A stretch of DNA of 64,000 nucleotides, taken from the NCBI GenBank assembly GCA_035687895.1, contig DASRUE010000044.1:1-64000 (forward strand), given 5' to 3'. The stretch is from JAERML01 sp035687895 (GTDB lineage: Bacteria; Bacteroidota; Ignavibacteria; UBA10030; UBA6906). Below, piece after piece: positions 15,044 to 23,852 of the stretch. Position 1 is the first letter of the stretch. Each line of letters begins with the position of its first letter. A model generated the notes under the pieces. The model made no database searches. It worked only from the letters and a program-made list of their open reading frames with translations, and was not told where the DNA came from. The position numbers and the translations under genes are program-made.

Positions 15044-16219
15044 CTATTTGGTGAGTCTGATTCGGAATGTCGTCCCGGCACCCACGGCGCTTTGCTTGAC
15101 GTGCAGTTTCCCCTTGTGGTAATCTTCAATGATCCTCTTCGACAGACTCAAGCCCAATCCCCACCCACGCTTCTTTGTGCTGTAGCCGGGTCGGAAAACT
15201 TCCTTGTGGAGCTTCGGGTCGATCCCTTTGCCCGTGTCCGCTACGTCGATCGTGGTCTTGTGTCCTGATCGCGTGATCGCAAAGGAGATTCTTCCTGTCG
15301 GCCCTTCCATCGCATCCAGCGCATTCTTCATCAGGTTCTCGATCACCCACTCGAACAGCTCACGGTTGATCATGGCAGGGAAAGCTCCCGGTGTCTCGAT
15401 GGTCAGCTCGACTCTCTTCCCCGACCGGGGGAGCCTTCTGCCAATATAGTCGATCACCCCCTGGATCACGTCGCTCAGATTCTCCTCCTTCAAATCCGCT
15501 TTCGATCCGATTTTGGAGAAGCGCGCAGTGACTTTGTTCAACCGGTCTACGTCGTTCTGCATTTCCCTGATGGTCTCGATCAGTTTTGGGTTTTCGCCCG
15601 CGTCGGTTTTGACGAGTTCCAGCCATCCCATGATGCTCGAGAGAGGCGTGCCGAGCTGGTGAGCGGTCTCCTTTGCCATTCCCACCCAGATATTGCTCTG
15701 CTCGCTCCGTTTGATATAGCTGAATCCAATATATGCGATGAAGATGAAAATACCTGCAAGGGAAATCTCGATGATGGGGAGCCACCGGAGTTGGCGGATC
15801 ATCTCAGACTCACCGTAGTAAACATAATTGAGGACGAGGGTGTCGTTGAGGGCGATGCGGATCGGTCTGTTCCGCGCGGCCATCTCGACCACGGTGGAGC
15901 GGAGGAGCGAAGATTTCTCCTCGGACGTGAGGCCGAGCGTGTCGATGTTCTTGAAGTAAATCGGGTTGTTGTCCGGGTCGGTTTGGATGATGGGAAAATC
16001 GATCGTGCGGATGACTTCGAACGAGAAGCTGAAATCCCCTATGCCGGATTTGTCGTTGGCAACAAACTCGAGGGACCGGGCATAGAGGTCCACGATGTCA
16101 CGTTCGCGTTCCAGGAGTTGCTTGACGATTTGCTGGGAATAGAGGAGCATCCCGGCGACGAGTCCTGAAGCGACGATCAGCAGCAGGATTTTGAATGTGT
16201 TCGTTCTCGCTCCGCGCAT
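15044..16219 (-). CDS. Membrane sensor histidine kinase
   Basis: A 391-residue kinase with helices at about 10-30 and 148-168 framing a 115-residue periplasmic sensor domain of unknown ligand. The phospho-acceptor is His187 in KETAHQLGTPLSS, a variant H-box. The ATPase domain follows: N-box NLMKNALDAM, G1 DTGKGID and G2 GWGLGLSLSKRI. No HAMP domain is evident. No response regulator gene is adjacent, so its partner is elsewhere. It is probably followed in the same direction only by a convergent gene, so it may be monocistronic or follow purA 21 bp upstream. Confidence 0.88.
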   Translation of the reverse strand: MRGARTNTFKILLLIVASGLVAGMLLYSQQIVKQLLERERDIVDLYARSLEFVANDKSGIGDFSFSFEVIRTIDFPIIQTDPDNNPIYFKNIDTLGLTSEEKSSLLRSTVVEMAARNRPIRIALNDTLVLNYVYYGESEMIRQLRWLPIIEISLAGIFIFIAYIGFSYIKRSEQSNIWVGMAKETAHQLGTPLSSIMGWLELVKTDAGENPKLIETIREMQNDVDRLNKVTARFSKIGSKADLKEENLSDVIQGVIDYIGRRLPRSGKRVELTIETPGAFPAMINRELFEWVIENLMKNALDAMEGPTGRISFAITRSGHKTTIDVADTGKGIDPKLHKEVFRPGYSTKKRGWGLGLSLSKRIIEDYHKGKLHVKQSAVGAGTTFRIRLTK

Positions 16220-16240
16220 ACGATCACCCGTGTGGTGCTC

Positions 16241-17509
16241 TCACAGGACGATGGTTTGGTCCCGGCGTGGCCCCACGGAAACAATCCACAGGGGAACGCC
16301 GGAAAGGTGAGCAAGCGCTTCCAGGTACCGGTGCGCCTTTGACGGGAGGTTGGCATACGAGGTGATCCCCGAAAGCGGGGTTTTCCATCCCTCGAATGAT
16401 TCGTAAACCGGTGTGATGTGGGCGAGAGACGTCACGTCGGTCGGGAACGTCTTAAGACGTTTCCCTCTATGCTCGTACCCGATGCACACTTTGATCTCGT
16501 CGAATTCGTCCAGCACGTCGAGTTTGGTGATGGCGATCTTTTCGATGCCGTTGACCATAGAGGAATACCGGAGTGCGAGGGCATCGAACCAGCCGCATCT
16601 CCGCGGCCGGCCAGTGGTGGCGCCGTATTCGTGGCCGGTCGTTCGTAGACGTTCGCCGGTGGAATCGGTCAGCTCAGTTGGGAAGGGGCCGTTACCAACC
16701 CTCGTCGAATACGCCTTGACGATCCCAACGACGGAGGTAATCGCAGTAGGGGGAATGCCGAGTCCGGTACACGCCCCACCCGACGTGGGGTTTGAAGAGG
16801 TCACAAACGGGTAGGTTCCGTGGTCTACGTCAAGCAACGCACCTTGCGCGCCTTCGGCAATGATCTTCTTCTCCTGTTTAAGAGCCTGGTTCAAATAGAG
16901 TGCGGTGTCGGTGATGTATTCGTCGATCCTCTTGTCGAATTCCTGATACTCATTGATGATTGCATCGACATCGATCCTGGTCTCTCCGTAAACATTCGTC
17001 AGGATCTTGTTTTTCTCCTCGATGTTGGATTTCAGTTTTGAGGCAAAGACGTCGCGATCGAGGAGATCGACGATCCTGATACCGTTGCGCATGAACTTAT
17101 CGATGTACGCCGGACCGATTCCCCGTCCCGTTGTGCCGATCTTGTTATGCACTTGTTCGCGGATGGTATCAAGCTGCTTGTGGTAGGGCATGATCAGATG
17201 AGCGTTATGGCTGATCAAGAGCCGCCCCTTGATGTTGACCCCCGCAGCCTGGAGCTTTTCGATTTCGTCCATCAATGCGGTAGGATCGATGACCGTTCCG
17301 TTACCGATAACGCAGGTGATCTGTTCGTGGAAAATACCCGAAGGGATCAGGTGGAGCACGTATTCCTTGTTGCCGATGCACACGGTGTGGCCAGCGTTGG
17401 CCCCCCCTTGATAGCGTGCAACGATGTCTGCATGCTCGGAGAGCATGTCCACGATTTTCCCTTTTCCTTCGTCGCCCCACTGGGCGCCGACAATAACCTG
17501 GACAGGCAT
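16241..17509 (-). CDS. purA: Adenylosuccinate synthetase
   Basis: A 422-residue enzyme of normal family length, converting IMP, aspartate and GTP to adenylosuccinate in AMP synthesis. The N-terminal P-loop GAQWGDEGKGK carries the catalytic Asp (position 12) and Lys, GANAGHT carries the catalytic His, GRGIGPAY and the IMP-binding Arg region (STRVGNGPFPTE) are present, and the C-terminal guanine-binding loop (VGPRRDQT) is intact. ATG at 17507-17509, with AAAGGA 11 nt upstream. A terminator separates it from the preceding STAS gene, so it probably has its own promoter. Confidence 0.97.
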   Translation of the reverse strand: MPVQVIVGAQWGDEGKGKIVDMLSEHADIVARYQGGANAGHTVCIGNKEYVLHLIPSGIFHEQITCVIGNGTVIDPTALMDEIEKLQAAGVNIKGRLLISHNAHLIMPYHKQLDTIREQVHNKIGTTGRGIGPAYIDKFMRNGIRIVDLLDRDVFASKLKSNIEEKNKILTNVYGETRIDVDAIINEYQEFDKRIDEYITDTALYLNQALKQEKKIIAEGAQGALLDVDHGTYPFVTSSNPTSGGACTGLGIPPTAITSVVGIVKAYSTRVGNGPFPTELTDSTGERLRTTGHEYGATTGRPRRCGWFDALALRYSSMVNGIEKIAITKLDVLDEFDEIKVCIGYEHRGKRLKTFPTDVTSLAHITPVYESFEGWKTPLSGITSYANLPSKAHRYLEALAHLSGVPLWIVSVGPRRDQTIVL

Positions 17510-17560
17510 TGGTGGTTGAGTTCCTTTGTCGTGGTGTGTATAGTGCGGTGTCAGGCGGGC

Positions 17561-17599
17561 AAAAAAAATCTCCGACGCTTCACGTGAGAAAGGTCGGAG
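17561..17599 (-). terminator. Intrinsic terminator after STAS gene
   Basis: On the minus strand, stem CTCCGAC (17593-17599 side) and GTCGGAG (17570-17576 side) with a 16-nt loop, followed by ATTTTTTTT (17561-17569). It ends the secD-secF-STAS transcription unit. Confidence 0.88.
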
Positions 17600-17619
17600 A
17601 ATCAACAGTCAGAAGCAAT

Positions 17620-17961
17620 CTATTTCTTGAAGCTTGCCACCGCATCCTGTGTGGTATCGTACGTCTCGAGAATCCCGGTGAGTTTCGTAACCTTGATGAG
17701 CGCCATGATCTTGGCGGACGCGTTTGCAATCTTCAGGCCACCGCCGGCGTTCTTCATGGTGGAGACAGTGCCAATTAACATGCCGAGACCGGAACTATTC
17801 ATGAGCTCGACCCCCGCAACATCGATCACCACATCCTTCTTCCCGGCGTCCACCAACTCGTGTAACTTGTTATTGAGTGTTGAAGCGTCGGGGCCACCCA
17901 TCAGATTGCCTTCCAACTGTATTACCGTGACGCCACCTTGCTGTGCGGTCTTGAACTTCAT
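17620..17961 (-). CDS. STAS-domain anti-sigma factor antagonist
   Basis: A 113-residue single-domain STAS protein (SpoIIAA/RsbV type). The conserved LMNSSGLGML loop holds the serine (56/57) that is phosphorylated by a partner-switching kinase; the alternating strand-helix order and length match the family. It would bind an anti-sigma factor or kinase when unphosphorylated. Neither a cognate kinase nor phosphatase is nearby. ATG at 17959-17961 is preceded by GGAGG. It lies 22 bp after secF and upstream of a strong terminator, so it seems co-transcribed with the Sec genes, an unusual partner. Confidence 0.9.
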   Translation of the reverse strand: MKFKTAQQGGVTVIQLEGNLMGGPDASTLNNKLHELVDAGKKDVVIDVAGVELMNSSGLGMLIGTVSTMKNAGGGLKIANASAKIMALIKVTKLTGILETYDTTQDAVASFKK

Positions 17962-17983
17962 GGCACCTGCCTCCGTTGAGCGA

Positions 17984-18901
17984 TTAGTCGATGAGCTTGG
18001 CTTTCCGTTTTGACCGCTCGGCCCACTCCACGACGACTGCACTGGCGATATAGATCGATGAATAGGTGCCGGTGACAATGCCGATGACGAGCGCAAAGGA
18101 AAATCCACGATTGACTTCTCCGCCGAAGATGAGCAACACCACAAGCACCACGAAGATTGTGCCCGAGGTGATGATGGTGCGACTCAGTGTTTCATTCAGG
18201 CTCTTGTTGATTAACTCGATGAGGCCCATGCTGCGAAACACCTTCTGGTTCTCGCGGATGCGGTCGAAAATCACGACAGTATCGTTGACCGAGAGACCGA
18301 CCAGGGTGAGGAATGCCGCGACCATGTTCTGTGATATCTCCAGGTTGAAAACGCCATCGAATAGCGAGATGATGCCCAACGTAACCAACACGTCGTGGAA
18401 GAGCGCCACCACAGCCCCAACGCCGTAGATAAACTTGAACCGAAAAGCCACATACAAACAAATAGCAATAAGAGAGGCGATGATTGCGTAGAGAGCATCA
18501 CGCCTCAACTCAGCTCCGATCTTCGGGCCGATCTTGTCCTCTTTCAACACGGTAAAGGGGTTGGTGGGGAAATGTGCCGTCAACCCTGCACGGATTTGTT
18601 CGGCGATGATGTTCCCTTCCCCTGGCTCTGAGGTGCGGATCAGGATGTCCCTGTCGCTCCCAAAGGTCTTGATCTCCGCCCTGCCGAACCCGATTTTCTC
18701 CATTGCGGAGCGAACGTCACCCACCTGGACGTTGTTGGCAAATTGAACGATGAGCTCTGTTCCGCCGCGGAAGTCGATGCCGTAATCCACACCCTTGACG
18801 AAAAGGGATCCCATCCCTACGAGGATCACGACCGTGGATACAATGTACCAGGTCTTTCTCTTCCCCATGAAATCAATACTTGTCTTGCCGAAAAGCCGCA
18901 T
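17984..18901 (-). CDS. secF: Protein translocase subunit SecF
   Basis: A 305-residue inner-membrane protein that with SecD uses the proton gradient to help pull exported proteins through SecYEG. It has the first helix (residues 15-35), the periplasmic segment with DYGIDFRGGTE, then five helices ending with NDTVVIFDRIRENQK and the TLSRTIITSGT segment typical of SecF. ATG 18899-18901 is chosen because AGGAGA lies 8 nt upstream. It starts 51 bp after secD ends. Confidence 0.95.
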   Translation of the reverse strand: MRLFGKTSIDFMGKRKTWYIVSTVVILVGMGSLFVKGVDYGIDFRGGTELIVQFANNVQVGDVRSAMEKIGFGRAEIKTFGSDRDILIRTSEPGEGNIIAEQIRAGLTAHFPTNPFTVLKEDKIGPKIGAELRRDALYAIIASLIAICLYVAFRFKFIYGVGAVVALFHDVLVTLGIISLFDGVFNLEISQNMVAAFLTLVGLSVNDTVVIFDRIRENQKVFRSMGLIELINKSLNETLSRTIITSGTIFVVLVVLLIFGGEVNRGFSFALVIGIVTGTYSSIYIASAVVVEWAERSKRKAKLID

Positions 18902-18952
18902 TACACGTTCTCCTGAGAAAATCATCCGGGCGCGAATACCGCAGCCGGGGAA

Positions 18953-20770
18953 TTAACCGAAATTGACCGCGGAACCGGATTTCTCCGTTAGCACTTCAAA
19001 GATCACGCGGGTGATGAAAATCGCACTGAACATGCTGGCCACAATACCGATCATCAGCGTGAGCGCAAAACCCTGCACCGGTCCGCTGCCGAACTGGAAG
19101 AGGATCACGCCGGTAATGAACGTCGTCAGGTTGGAATCGAAGATGGCGGTGAAGGCCTTGGCATACCCTGCATCGATGGCTGCCCTCATGGTCTTGCCGG
19201 TCGTGAGTTCCTCGCGGATGCGCTCATAAATCAGTACGTTCGCATCCACGGCCACGGCGAGCGTCAGAATGATTCCTGCAATGCCCGGGAGTGTTAGCGT
19301 CCCCTTGAACTGTGCAAGAATGGCAAGCAGGAACAGCAAGCAGAAAACGACTGCAACGTCCGCCACCGCGCCACCTGTTCTATAGTAGATGAGCATGAAC
19401 AGGATGGTGAGAACGGTCGCGATCAGCGCAGAATAAATGCCGCTTCGGATGGAATCTTCTCCGAGCGAAGGTCCAACGCTCCGTTGCTCTACGATGTCGA
19501 CCGGAGCTGGAAGAGCGCCGGCCTTGAGGACAATCTCCAGCAGACGGGCCTCTTCAATGTTGTCCATTCCCTCGATCTGGGAGTTTCCTCCGATAATTTT
19601 GTTCCGAACAACCGGAGCGGAAAACACCGCGTTATCCAGAACAATGGCAATCCGCTTGTTGATGTTGGCCCCTGTGATCCGCGCCCAATCCCGCGATCCT
19701 TCACTGCTCATCTCCATGGTGACGATGGGGAGATTGGTGTTCGGGTCAATGTTCGCACGGGCATTGACAATCACCCCGCCCGTCAGTTCCGCTGTCTTCT
19801 TTACCGGGTACAGGGTGTAAAATCGTGCGCCATCTTGTCCGACTGTCGGCTTAGCGCTCCAGGCAAATTCCATGTCCTTTGGAATTACTGCCCGAACGTC
19901 GTCGAGCTCAAGGAAGCGGCGAACTTTTTCCTTGTTGTCTTCCATAACAAAAGCCTCGCCCGACTGCTGGCTGATTCCGACAATGGCAAAGAAAGGGTGC
20001 TCTCGAGCAAGCTCTTCGGGGGTCTTCTGGTCTGCCGGTACGGTAGTGTCTGGCTTGGCGGCGGTGGAATCACCCATACTCGCAGCAAGTACCTTGTCGA
20101 TGGATTCCATCACCTTGATAGCTACCTCAGGGTCGCGCAGAAGCCTGAACTCAAGAAGGGCTGTTCCCTGTAATAGTTGGCGAACCTCGGCCTCCTTGGT
20201 GACACCGGGGAGCTCCACAATAATGCGCGTTCCGCCCAACTTCTGGATTGACGGCTCGGAGACACCGTATTGGTCCACACGGTTGCGGACAATTTCCATG
20301 CCTCGGTCGATAGCCTTCACGGCCTCATCTTCGAGATTCTGGAAGATTTTCTCATCGTCATCACGCAAGCTTCCGTAATATCTGCTTAAGCGGATCCCCC
20401 TTGCCTCGAACTTGCGCCGGAGCAGCAATACAGATGATTCCTCCGATCGCCCCGCTTCTTCCCGCACCTGGGCGATGAGCTCGGTGAAGACGTTGTCCTT
20501 GTTCTTTGCGAGATCCTCCAGCAGTTTCAATACATTCACTTCGAGCACGACACGCATGCCACCCTGAAGGTCGAGCCCGAGTTTGATTCGCTTCTGACGA
20601 TACTCGCGGAGATCATTCTCATTCTTCGCCACAAACGCGAGACTGTCGGCGCCGTGGAGTTGCTCGAGTGTGTTGTGCAGCTGGTAGTCCATGTACGTCG
20701 GATACAGGAAGTACAGCGAGACTAGCACCGCAGCAACAATGAGAATGATCTTGCTTCGATTCTTTCGCAC
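18953..20770 (-). CDS. secD: Protein translocase subunit SecD
   Basis: A 605-residue SecD: first helix at 10-30, GLDLQGGMRVVLEV, a large periplasmic domain with an insert (residues about 230-300, rich in Asp/Thr), AGALPAPV, QRSVGPSLG, then the RND-type helices with VDANVLIYERIREE (the charged helix used for proton coupling). GTG 20768-20770 is chosen because AGGTTT lies just upstream, with GGAGG overlapping at 20775-20779. A strong promoter lies at 20844-20872. The gene is divergent from the PpiD-like chaperone, and both serve exported proteins. Confidence 0.95.
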   Translation of the reverse strand: MRKNRSKIILIVAAVLVSLYFLYPTYMDYQLHNTLEQLHGADSLAFVAKNENDLREYRQKRIKLGLDLQGGMRVVLEVNVLKLLEDLAKNKDNVFTELIAQVREEAGRSEESSVLLLRRKFEARGIRLSRYYGSLRDDDEKIFQNLEDEAVKAIDRGMEIVRNRVDQYGVSEPSIQKLGGTRIIVELPGVTKEAEVRQLLQGTALLEFRLLRDPEVAIKVMESIDKVLAASMGDSTAAKPDTTVPADQKTPEELAREHPFFAIVGISQQSGEAFVMEDNKEKVRRFLELDDVRAVIPKDMEFAWSAKPTVGQDGARFYTLYPVKKTAELTGGVIVNARANIDPNTNLPIVTMEMSSEGSRDWARITGANINKRIAIVLDNAVFSAPVVRNKIIGGNSQIEGMDNIEEARLLEIVLKAGALPAPVDIVEQRSVGPSLGEDSIRSGIYSALIATVLTILFMLIYYRTGGAVADVAVVFCLLFLLAILAQFKGTLTLPGIAGIILTLAVAVDANVLIYERIREELTTGKTMRAAIDAGYAKAFTAIFDSNLTTFITGVILFQFGSGPVQGFALTLMIGIVASMFSAIFITRVIFEVLTEKSGSAVNFG

Positions 20771-20843
20771 TACAAACCTCCAGGGTAAAAAACGAACGGG
20801 AACAGAGTGAATGGAAGGCAAAGTCTGGTAAAATTAGCTTACA

Positions 20844-20872
20844 AATATAAACCAAGGTCTGGCAAAAGTCAA
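20844..20872 (-). promoter_or_regulatory. Promoter for secD-secF-STAS
   Basis: On the minus strand TTGACT (20867-20872), a 17-bp spacer and TATATT (20844-20849). The predicted start near 20836 gives a leader of about 65 nt before the GTG. Confidence 0.75.
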
Positions 20873-20881
20873 TAAAAAACA

Positions 20882-20910
20882 TTGCATTTGCTGGGTGTTT
20901 CATTTATATT
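20882..20910 (+). promoter_or_regulatory. Promoter for PpiD-like gene
   Basis: TTGCAT (20882-20887), a 17-bp spacer and TATATT (20905-20910). It is back to back with the secD promoter, 9 bp apart, so the two may share regulation. Confidence 0.75.
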
Positions 20911-20962
20911 TCTTTCGTTTCATACCTGATGTCATCACCCCCTTTGGAGGTTTTTTCATCGT

Positions 20963-23098
20963 ATGCCTATCATGACCCGCATGCGCGACAGCATGCCTGT
21001 GATTCTCTTCGGACTTCTGATCGCGTTCCTGATTACCATTATCTTTGAGTGGGGCATGGACTACATGGGCCTCAGTGCGGGCCGGACAGACGCGGTTGGT
21101 GAGGTGAACGGGAAGAAGATCAGCTATCAGGAGTTCTCAGAGGTTCTCCGTCAGTACAGCGACAACCAGAAAGCACAAACGGGCGTCGAGCCCGATGAAA
21201 CACAGGTGAAGCAAATGCGCGAGCAGGTGTGGCAGAGTTTGGTGACACAGCATTTGGTGTCTGAAGAGATCGCCCGGCTCGGAATTACCGTTACCGACCA
21301 GGAGCTGCGGGACTGGGTGCGGGGCGACAATCCACCGGACGATCTCAAGCGAAATTTTGTCGACTCGACGGGTCAGTTCCGCAAAGATCTTTACGATCAG
21401 TTTCTCGACAACCCGAATCAGTTCATTCAGGATCCTCAGGGTGCCGACGCAACTTATGGATCCAAGTGGCTTGTTGACTACGAGAAAAACCTCCGCCAGC
21501 GCCGCTTGCAGGAAAAACTTCTCAGTGTCTTGCTCGCCTCGGTTCGCGTGGGTGAGGGAGAACTCCAGCGCCGCTTCGCCGACCAGAGCCAGCAGTATGA
21601 CGTACTCTATGCCCTTTTTGACGCGGCCCTGCTCGTGAAGGACGAAGAAGCGACGGTCACGGATGGCGATCTCAAAAGTTATTATGAAGAGAATCTCGAT
21701 CAGTACAAAGTTGAAGCGAACCGCAAGTTGAAGTACGTACAGTTTATGGAAATGGCTTCGACAACGGATACAGCGGAGGTCCGGAAGAGTATTGAGGACG
21801 CAGCCGACAGGGCGCGCAAAGGAATGGATTTTATTGAACTTACGTACACCTACGCGGAGAAAGCGGACAGCGGGACGTTCTTCCGGCATGGCGAGATGGC
21901 CCCAGGCTTGGAAACAGCTGTGTTCTCGGCAAAAGTTGGTGATGTGATTGGTCCGGTGTTGGAGAACGACGGGTTTCATTTGATGAAAGTTCTCGGTGAG
22001 CGGAAGGGCGACAAGGAGTATGTGCATGCGAGCCACATTCTGTTCCAATTGGAAGGGGAGAAGGATTCCAATGCGATCAAGGCGATGGCGCAAACCGTTG
22101 CACGGGATGCGAAATCCGGAAAGGACTTTGCTCAACTCGCCCGCCAATATTCCAAAGATCCCGGGTCAGGTCAGCGCGGTGGCGATCTCGGATGGTTCAC
22201 CCGCGGGAGAATGGTGAAATCGTTCGAGGATGCCATCTATCACTTGAAGCCCGGAGAGATCACAGGCCCTGTTCGGACACAATTCGGTCTCCACATCATT
22301 AAGCTGCATGGTCGGGATTCACGCGAGCTGAAAATCTCCAGTATCGTTCTGCCCATCACCCCCAGTTCCCAAACGAAGAATGATGTATTTGAGCTTGCAC
22401 GCGACTTTGCGTTTCGGGCGAAGGAGGCTGATTTCGTAAAAGAAGCGCAGGGAAATGGCTTTGACGTGAAGGAAACACAGGTACAGGAGAAGGGCGGCTT
22501 CGTACCCGGCATCGGGATCAATGAGAGTATCACGCGCTGGGCTTTCAAAAGCGGCGTCGGTTCTGTGGGCGAGCCGTTTTCGATCCCGAATGGCTATGCG
22601 GTGTTCACAGTAGTGGAGGCGAAAGATGCCGGTATCCGTCCGCTTGACGAGCTGAAGGAAACCATCCGACCGCTCGCGTTGCGGAAAAAGAAGATCGAGA
22701 GAGTAAAAGAGATGGCTGCGGAACTCAAGGCAAAGCTCACCCCTTCCGACAGCCTGACGAAAGTCTCCGAACTCAACGGTGCCATCAAGGTGCAACGGAC
22801 TGGACTGTTCACACTTGGCGGAACGGTGCCCGGAGTGGGTCGGGACATGAATTTCATGGGCGCCGTCTCCGGACTGAAAATTGGAAAAATCTCCCCTGCC
22901 GTGCAAAGCCTCCGCGGTGCATATTTGATCCAGCTCATTACCCAGGCACCATTTGATTCAGCCGCATATGGGATGCAGAGAGAAACGTTGCGCGCGCAGC
23001 TTCTGCAAGAAAAACGTAACAAGTTTCAGACTGATTGGCTCGCAAAGTTGAAAGAGGATGCGGAAATCGAAGACAACCGAGACACGTTCTTCCGGTAA
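20963..23098 (+). CDS. PpiD/SurA-type peptidyl-prolyl isomerase and folding chaperone
   Basis: A 711-residue protein with an N-terminal membrane anchor (SMPVILFGLLIAFLITIIFEW) and a long periplasmic part: a SurA_N/PpiD-type helical region (about 40-230), a degenerate parvulin-like half (about 260-350) and a typical parvulin domain (about 350-455: YVHASHILFQ ... GGDLGWFTRG ... GPVRTQFGLHIIKL), then a C-terminal chaperone region. This order matches PpiD, which assists proteins leaving the Sec translocon, and fits with the divergent secDF operon. GGAGG lies 12 nt before the ATG. The active-site residues of the second parvulin domain appear intact. Confidence 0.88.
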   Translation: MPIMTRMRDSMPVILFGLLIAFLITIIFEWGMDYMGLSAGRTDAVGEVNGKKISYQEFSEVLRQYSDNQKAQTGVEPDETQVKQMREQVWQSLVTQHLVSEEIARLGITVTDQELRDWVRGDNPPDDLKRNFVDSTGQFRKDLYDQFLDNPNQFIQDPQGADATYGSKWLVDYEKNLRQRRLQEKLLSVLLASVRVGEGELQRRFADQSQQYDVLYALFDAALLVKDEEATVTDGDLKSYYEENLDQYKVEANRKLKYVQFMEMASTTDTAEVRKSIEDAADRARKGMDFIELTYTYAEKADSGTFFRHGEMAPGLETAVFSAKVGDVIGPVLENDGFHLMKVLGERKGDKEYVHASHILFQLEGEKDSNAIKAMAQTVARDAKSGKDFAQLARQYSKDPGSGQRGGDLGWFTRGRMVKSFEDAIYHLKPGEITGPVRTQFGLHIIKLHGRDSRELKISSIVLPITPSSQTKNDVFELARDFAFRAKEADFVKEAQGNGFDVKETQVQEKGGFVPGIGINESITRWAFKSGVGSVGEPFSIPNGYAVFTVVEAKDAGIRPLDELKETIRPLALRKKKIERVKEMAAELKAKLTPSDSLTKVSELNGAIKVQRTGLFTLGGTVPGVGRDMNFMGAVSGLKIGKISPAVQSLRGAYLIQLITQAPFDSAAYGMQRETLRAQLLQEKRNKFQTDWLAKLKEDAEIEDNRDTFFR

Positions 23099-23109
23099 GG
23101 TTCACATGC

Positions 23110-23838
23110 ATGAGGTGGGATATGGCGGCCAGAAAACTTTCATCAATGCTGGTCCTTTGCGTGGTGTGTGGGTTGGGCACACAGTCTCTCCGTGCCGAGG
23201 AACGTCTGTTTTCAATTGGGCTCAAGGGAAACTTCACCACCGGCTCCCAGTTGTTCCCCACTCCAAATTCAACAGATCCATTCCAACGAAGCCAGTTTTT
23301 TTCCATAGAGGACTTTTTCGGAACGAGCGTAGAGCTGAAGTATTCCTTTCCGGAATCCAACCTCGCGATCGGTTTATCCGCTGACTATATCCGAACGACC
23401 GCATCACAAAGCCTCCGTATCTCCAGCACGCAGTCTATCCCCGTTGACGATGGTTACCGTGTCATCCCGGTGGAACTGACCGGCTATTTTCAGATCCCGG
23501 TCTCGGGCCCGACGTTTGGCGTGTACATGGGTGGCGGTGGCGGTGTTTACTTTGGCAGGCGGATATACCGTATCGGTGGAGTCGAGGCGCCAGCAATTGA
23601 TGAAGGACATGGTTTCGGGATCCACGTATTGGGCGGGCTCAGTTACCAGTTCACCGAGTGGTTCGCGCTGAACGCCGAAATGAAATTCCGCGACCTCCAA
23701 TTTGAATCGACCAATAGGTTTTCTTCCTCCCAGATCATCTACAACGGTACGATCATCAGGGTGAGTGATGCCCCGTTCGCTTCCCGAGTCCACACCGACG
23801 GCATTGTCTTCCAGATCGGAACAGTCTTTCGGTTCTGA
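23110..23838 (+). CDS. Predicted outer-membrane beta-barrel protein
   Basis: A 242-residue exported protein with a signal peptide (residues about 8-30, MLVLCVVCGLGTQSLRAE) and alternating strands (VELKYSFP, LAIGLSADYIRT, VIPVELTGYFQI, FGVYMGGGGGVYF, FGIHVLGGLSYQF, FALNAEMKFRDL), ending GTVFRF with a C-terminal Phe, the BAM recognition signal. This is a generic small porin-like or OmpA-like barrel. ATG 23110 is one of several close starts (23122 is equally possible). It lies 11 bp after the PpiD-like gene, so it is possibly a client co-expressed with that chaperone. Confidence 0.75.
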   Translation: MRWDMAARKLSSMLVLCVVCGLGTQSLRAEERLFSIGLKGNFTTGSQLFPTPNSTDPFQRSQFFSIEDFFGTSVELKYSFPESNLAIGLSADYIRTTASQSLRISSTQSIPVDDGYRVIPVELTGYFQIPVSGPTFGVYMGGGGGVYFGRRIYRIGGVEAPAIDEGHGFGIHVLGGLSYQFTEWFALNAEMKFRDLQFESTNRFSSSQIIYNGTIIRVSDAPFASRVHTDGIVFQIGTVFRF

Positions 23839-23852
23839 GATCGTATCCTTCC

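Noticed and set aside
19484..20173. Plus-strand 229-codon frame opposite secD
   Set aside because: Antisense shadow of a well-supported gene.
20963..22147. Long minus-strand frame within the PpiD-like gene (21137-22147)
   Set aside because: A 336-codon shadow caused by codon bias; the plus-strand protein has full domain support.
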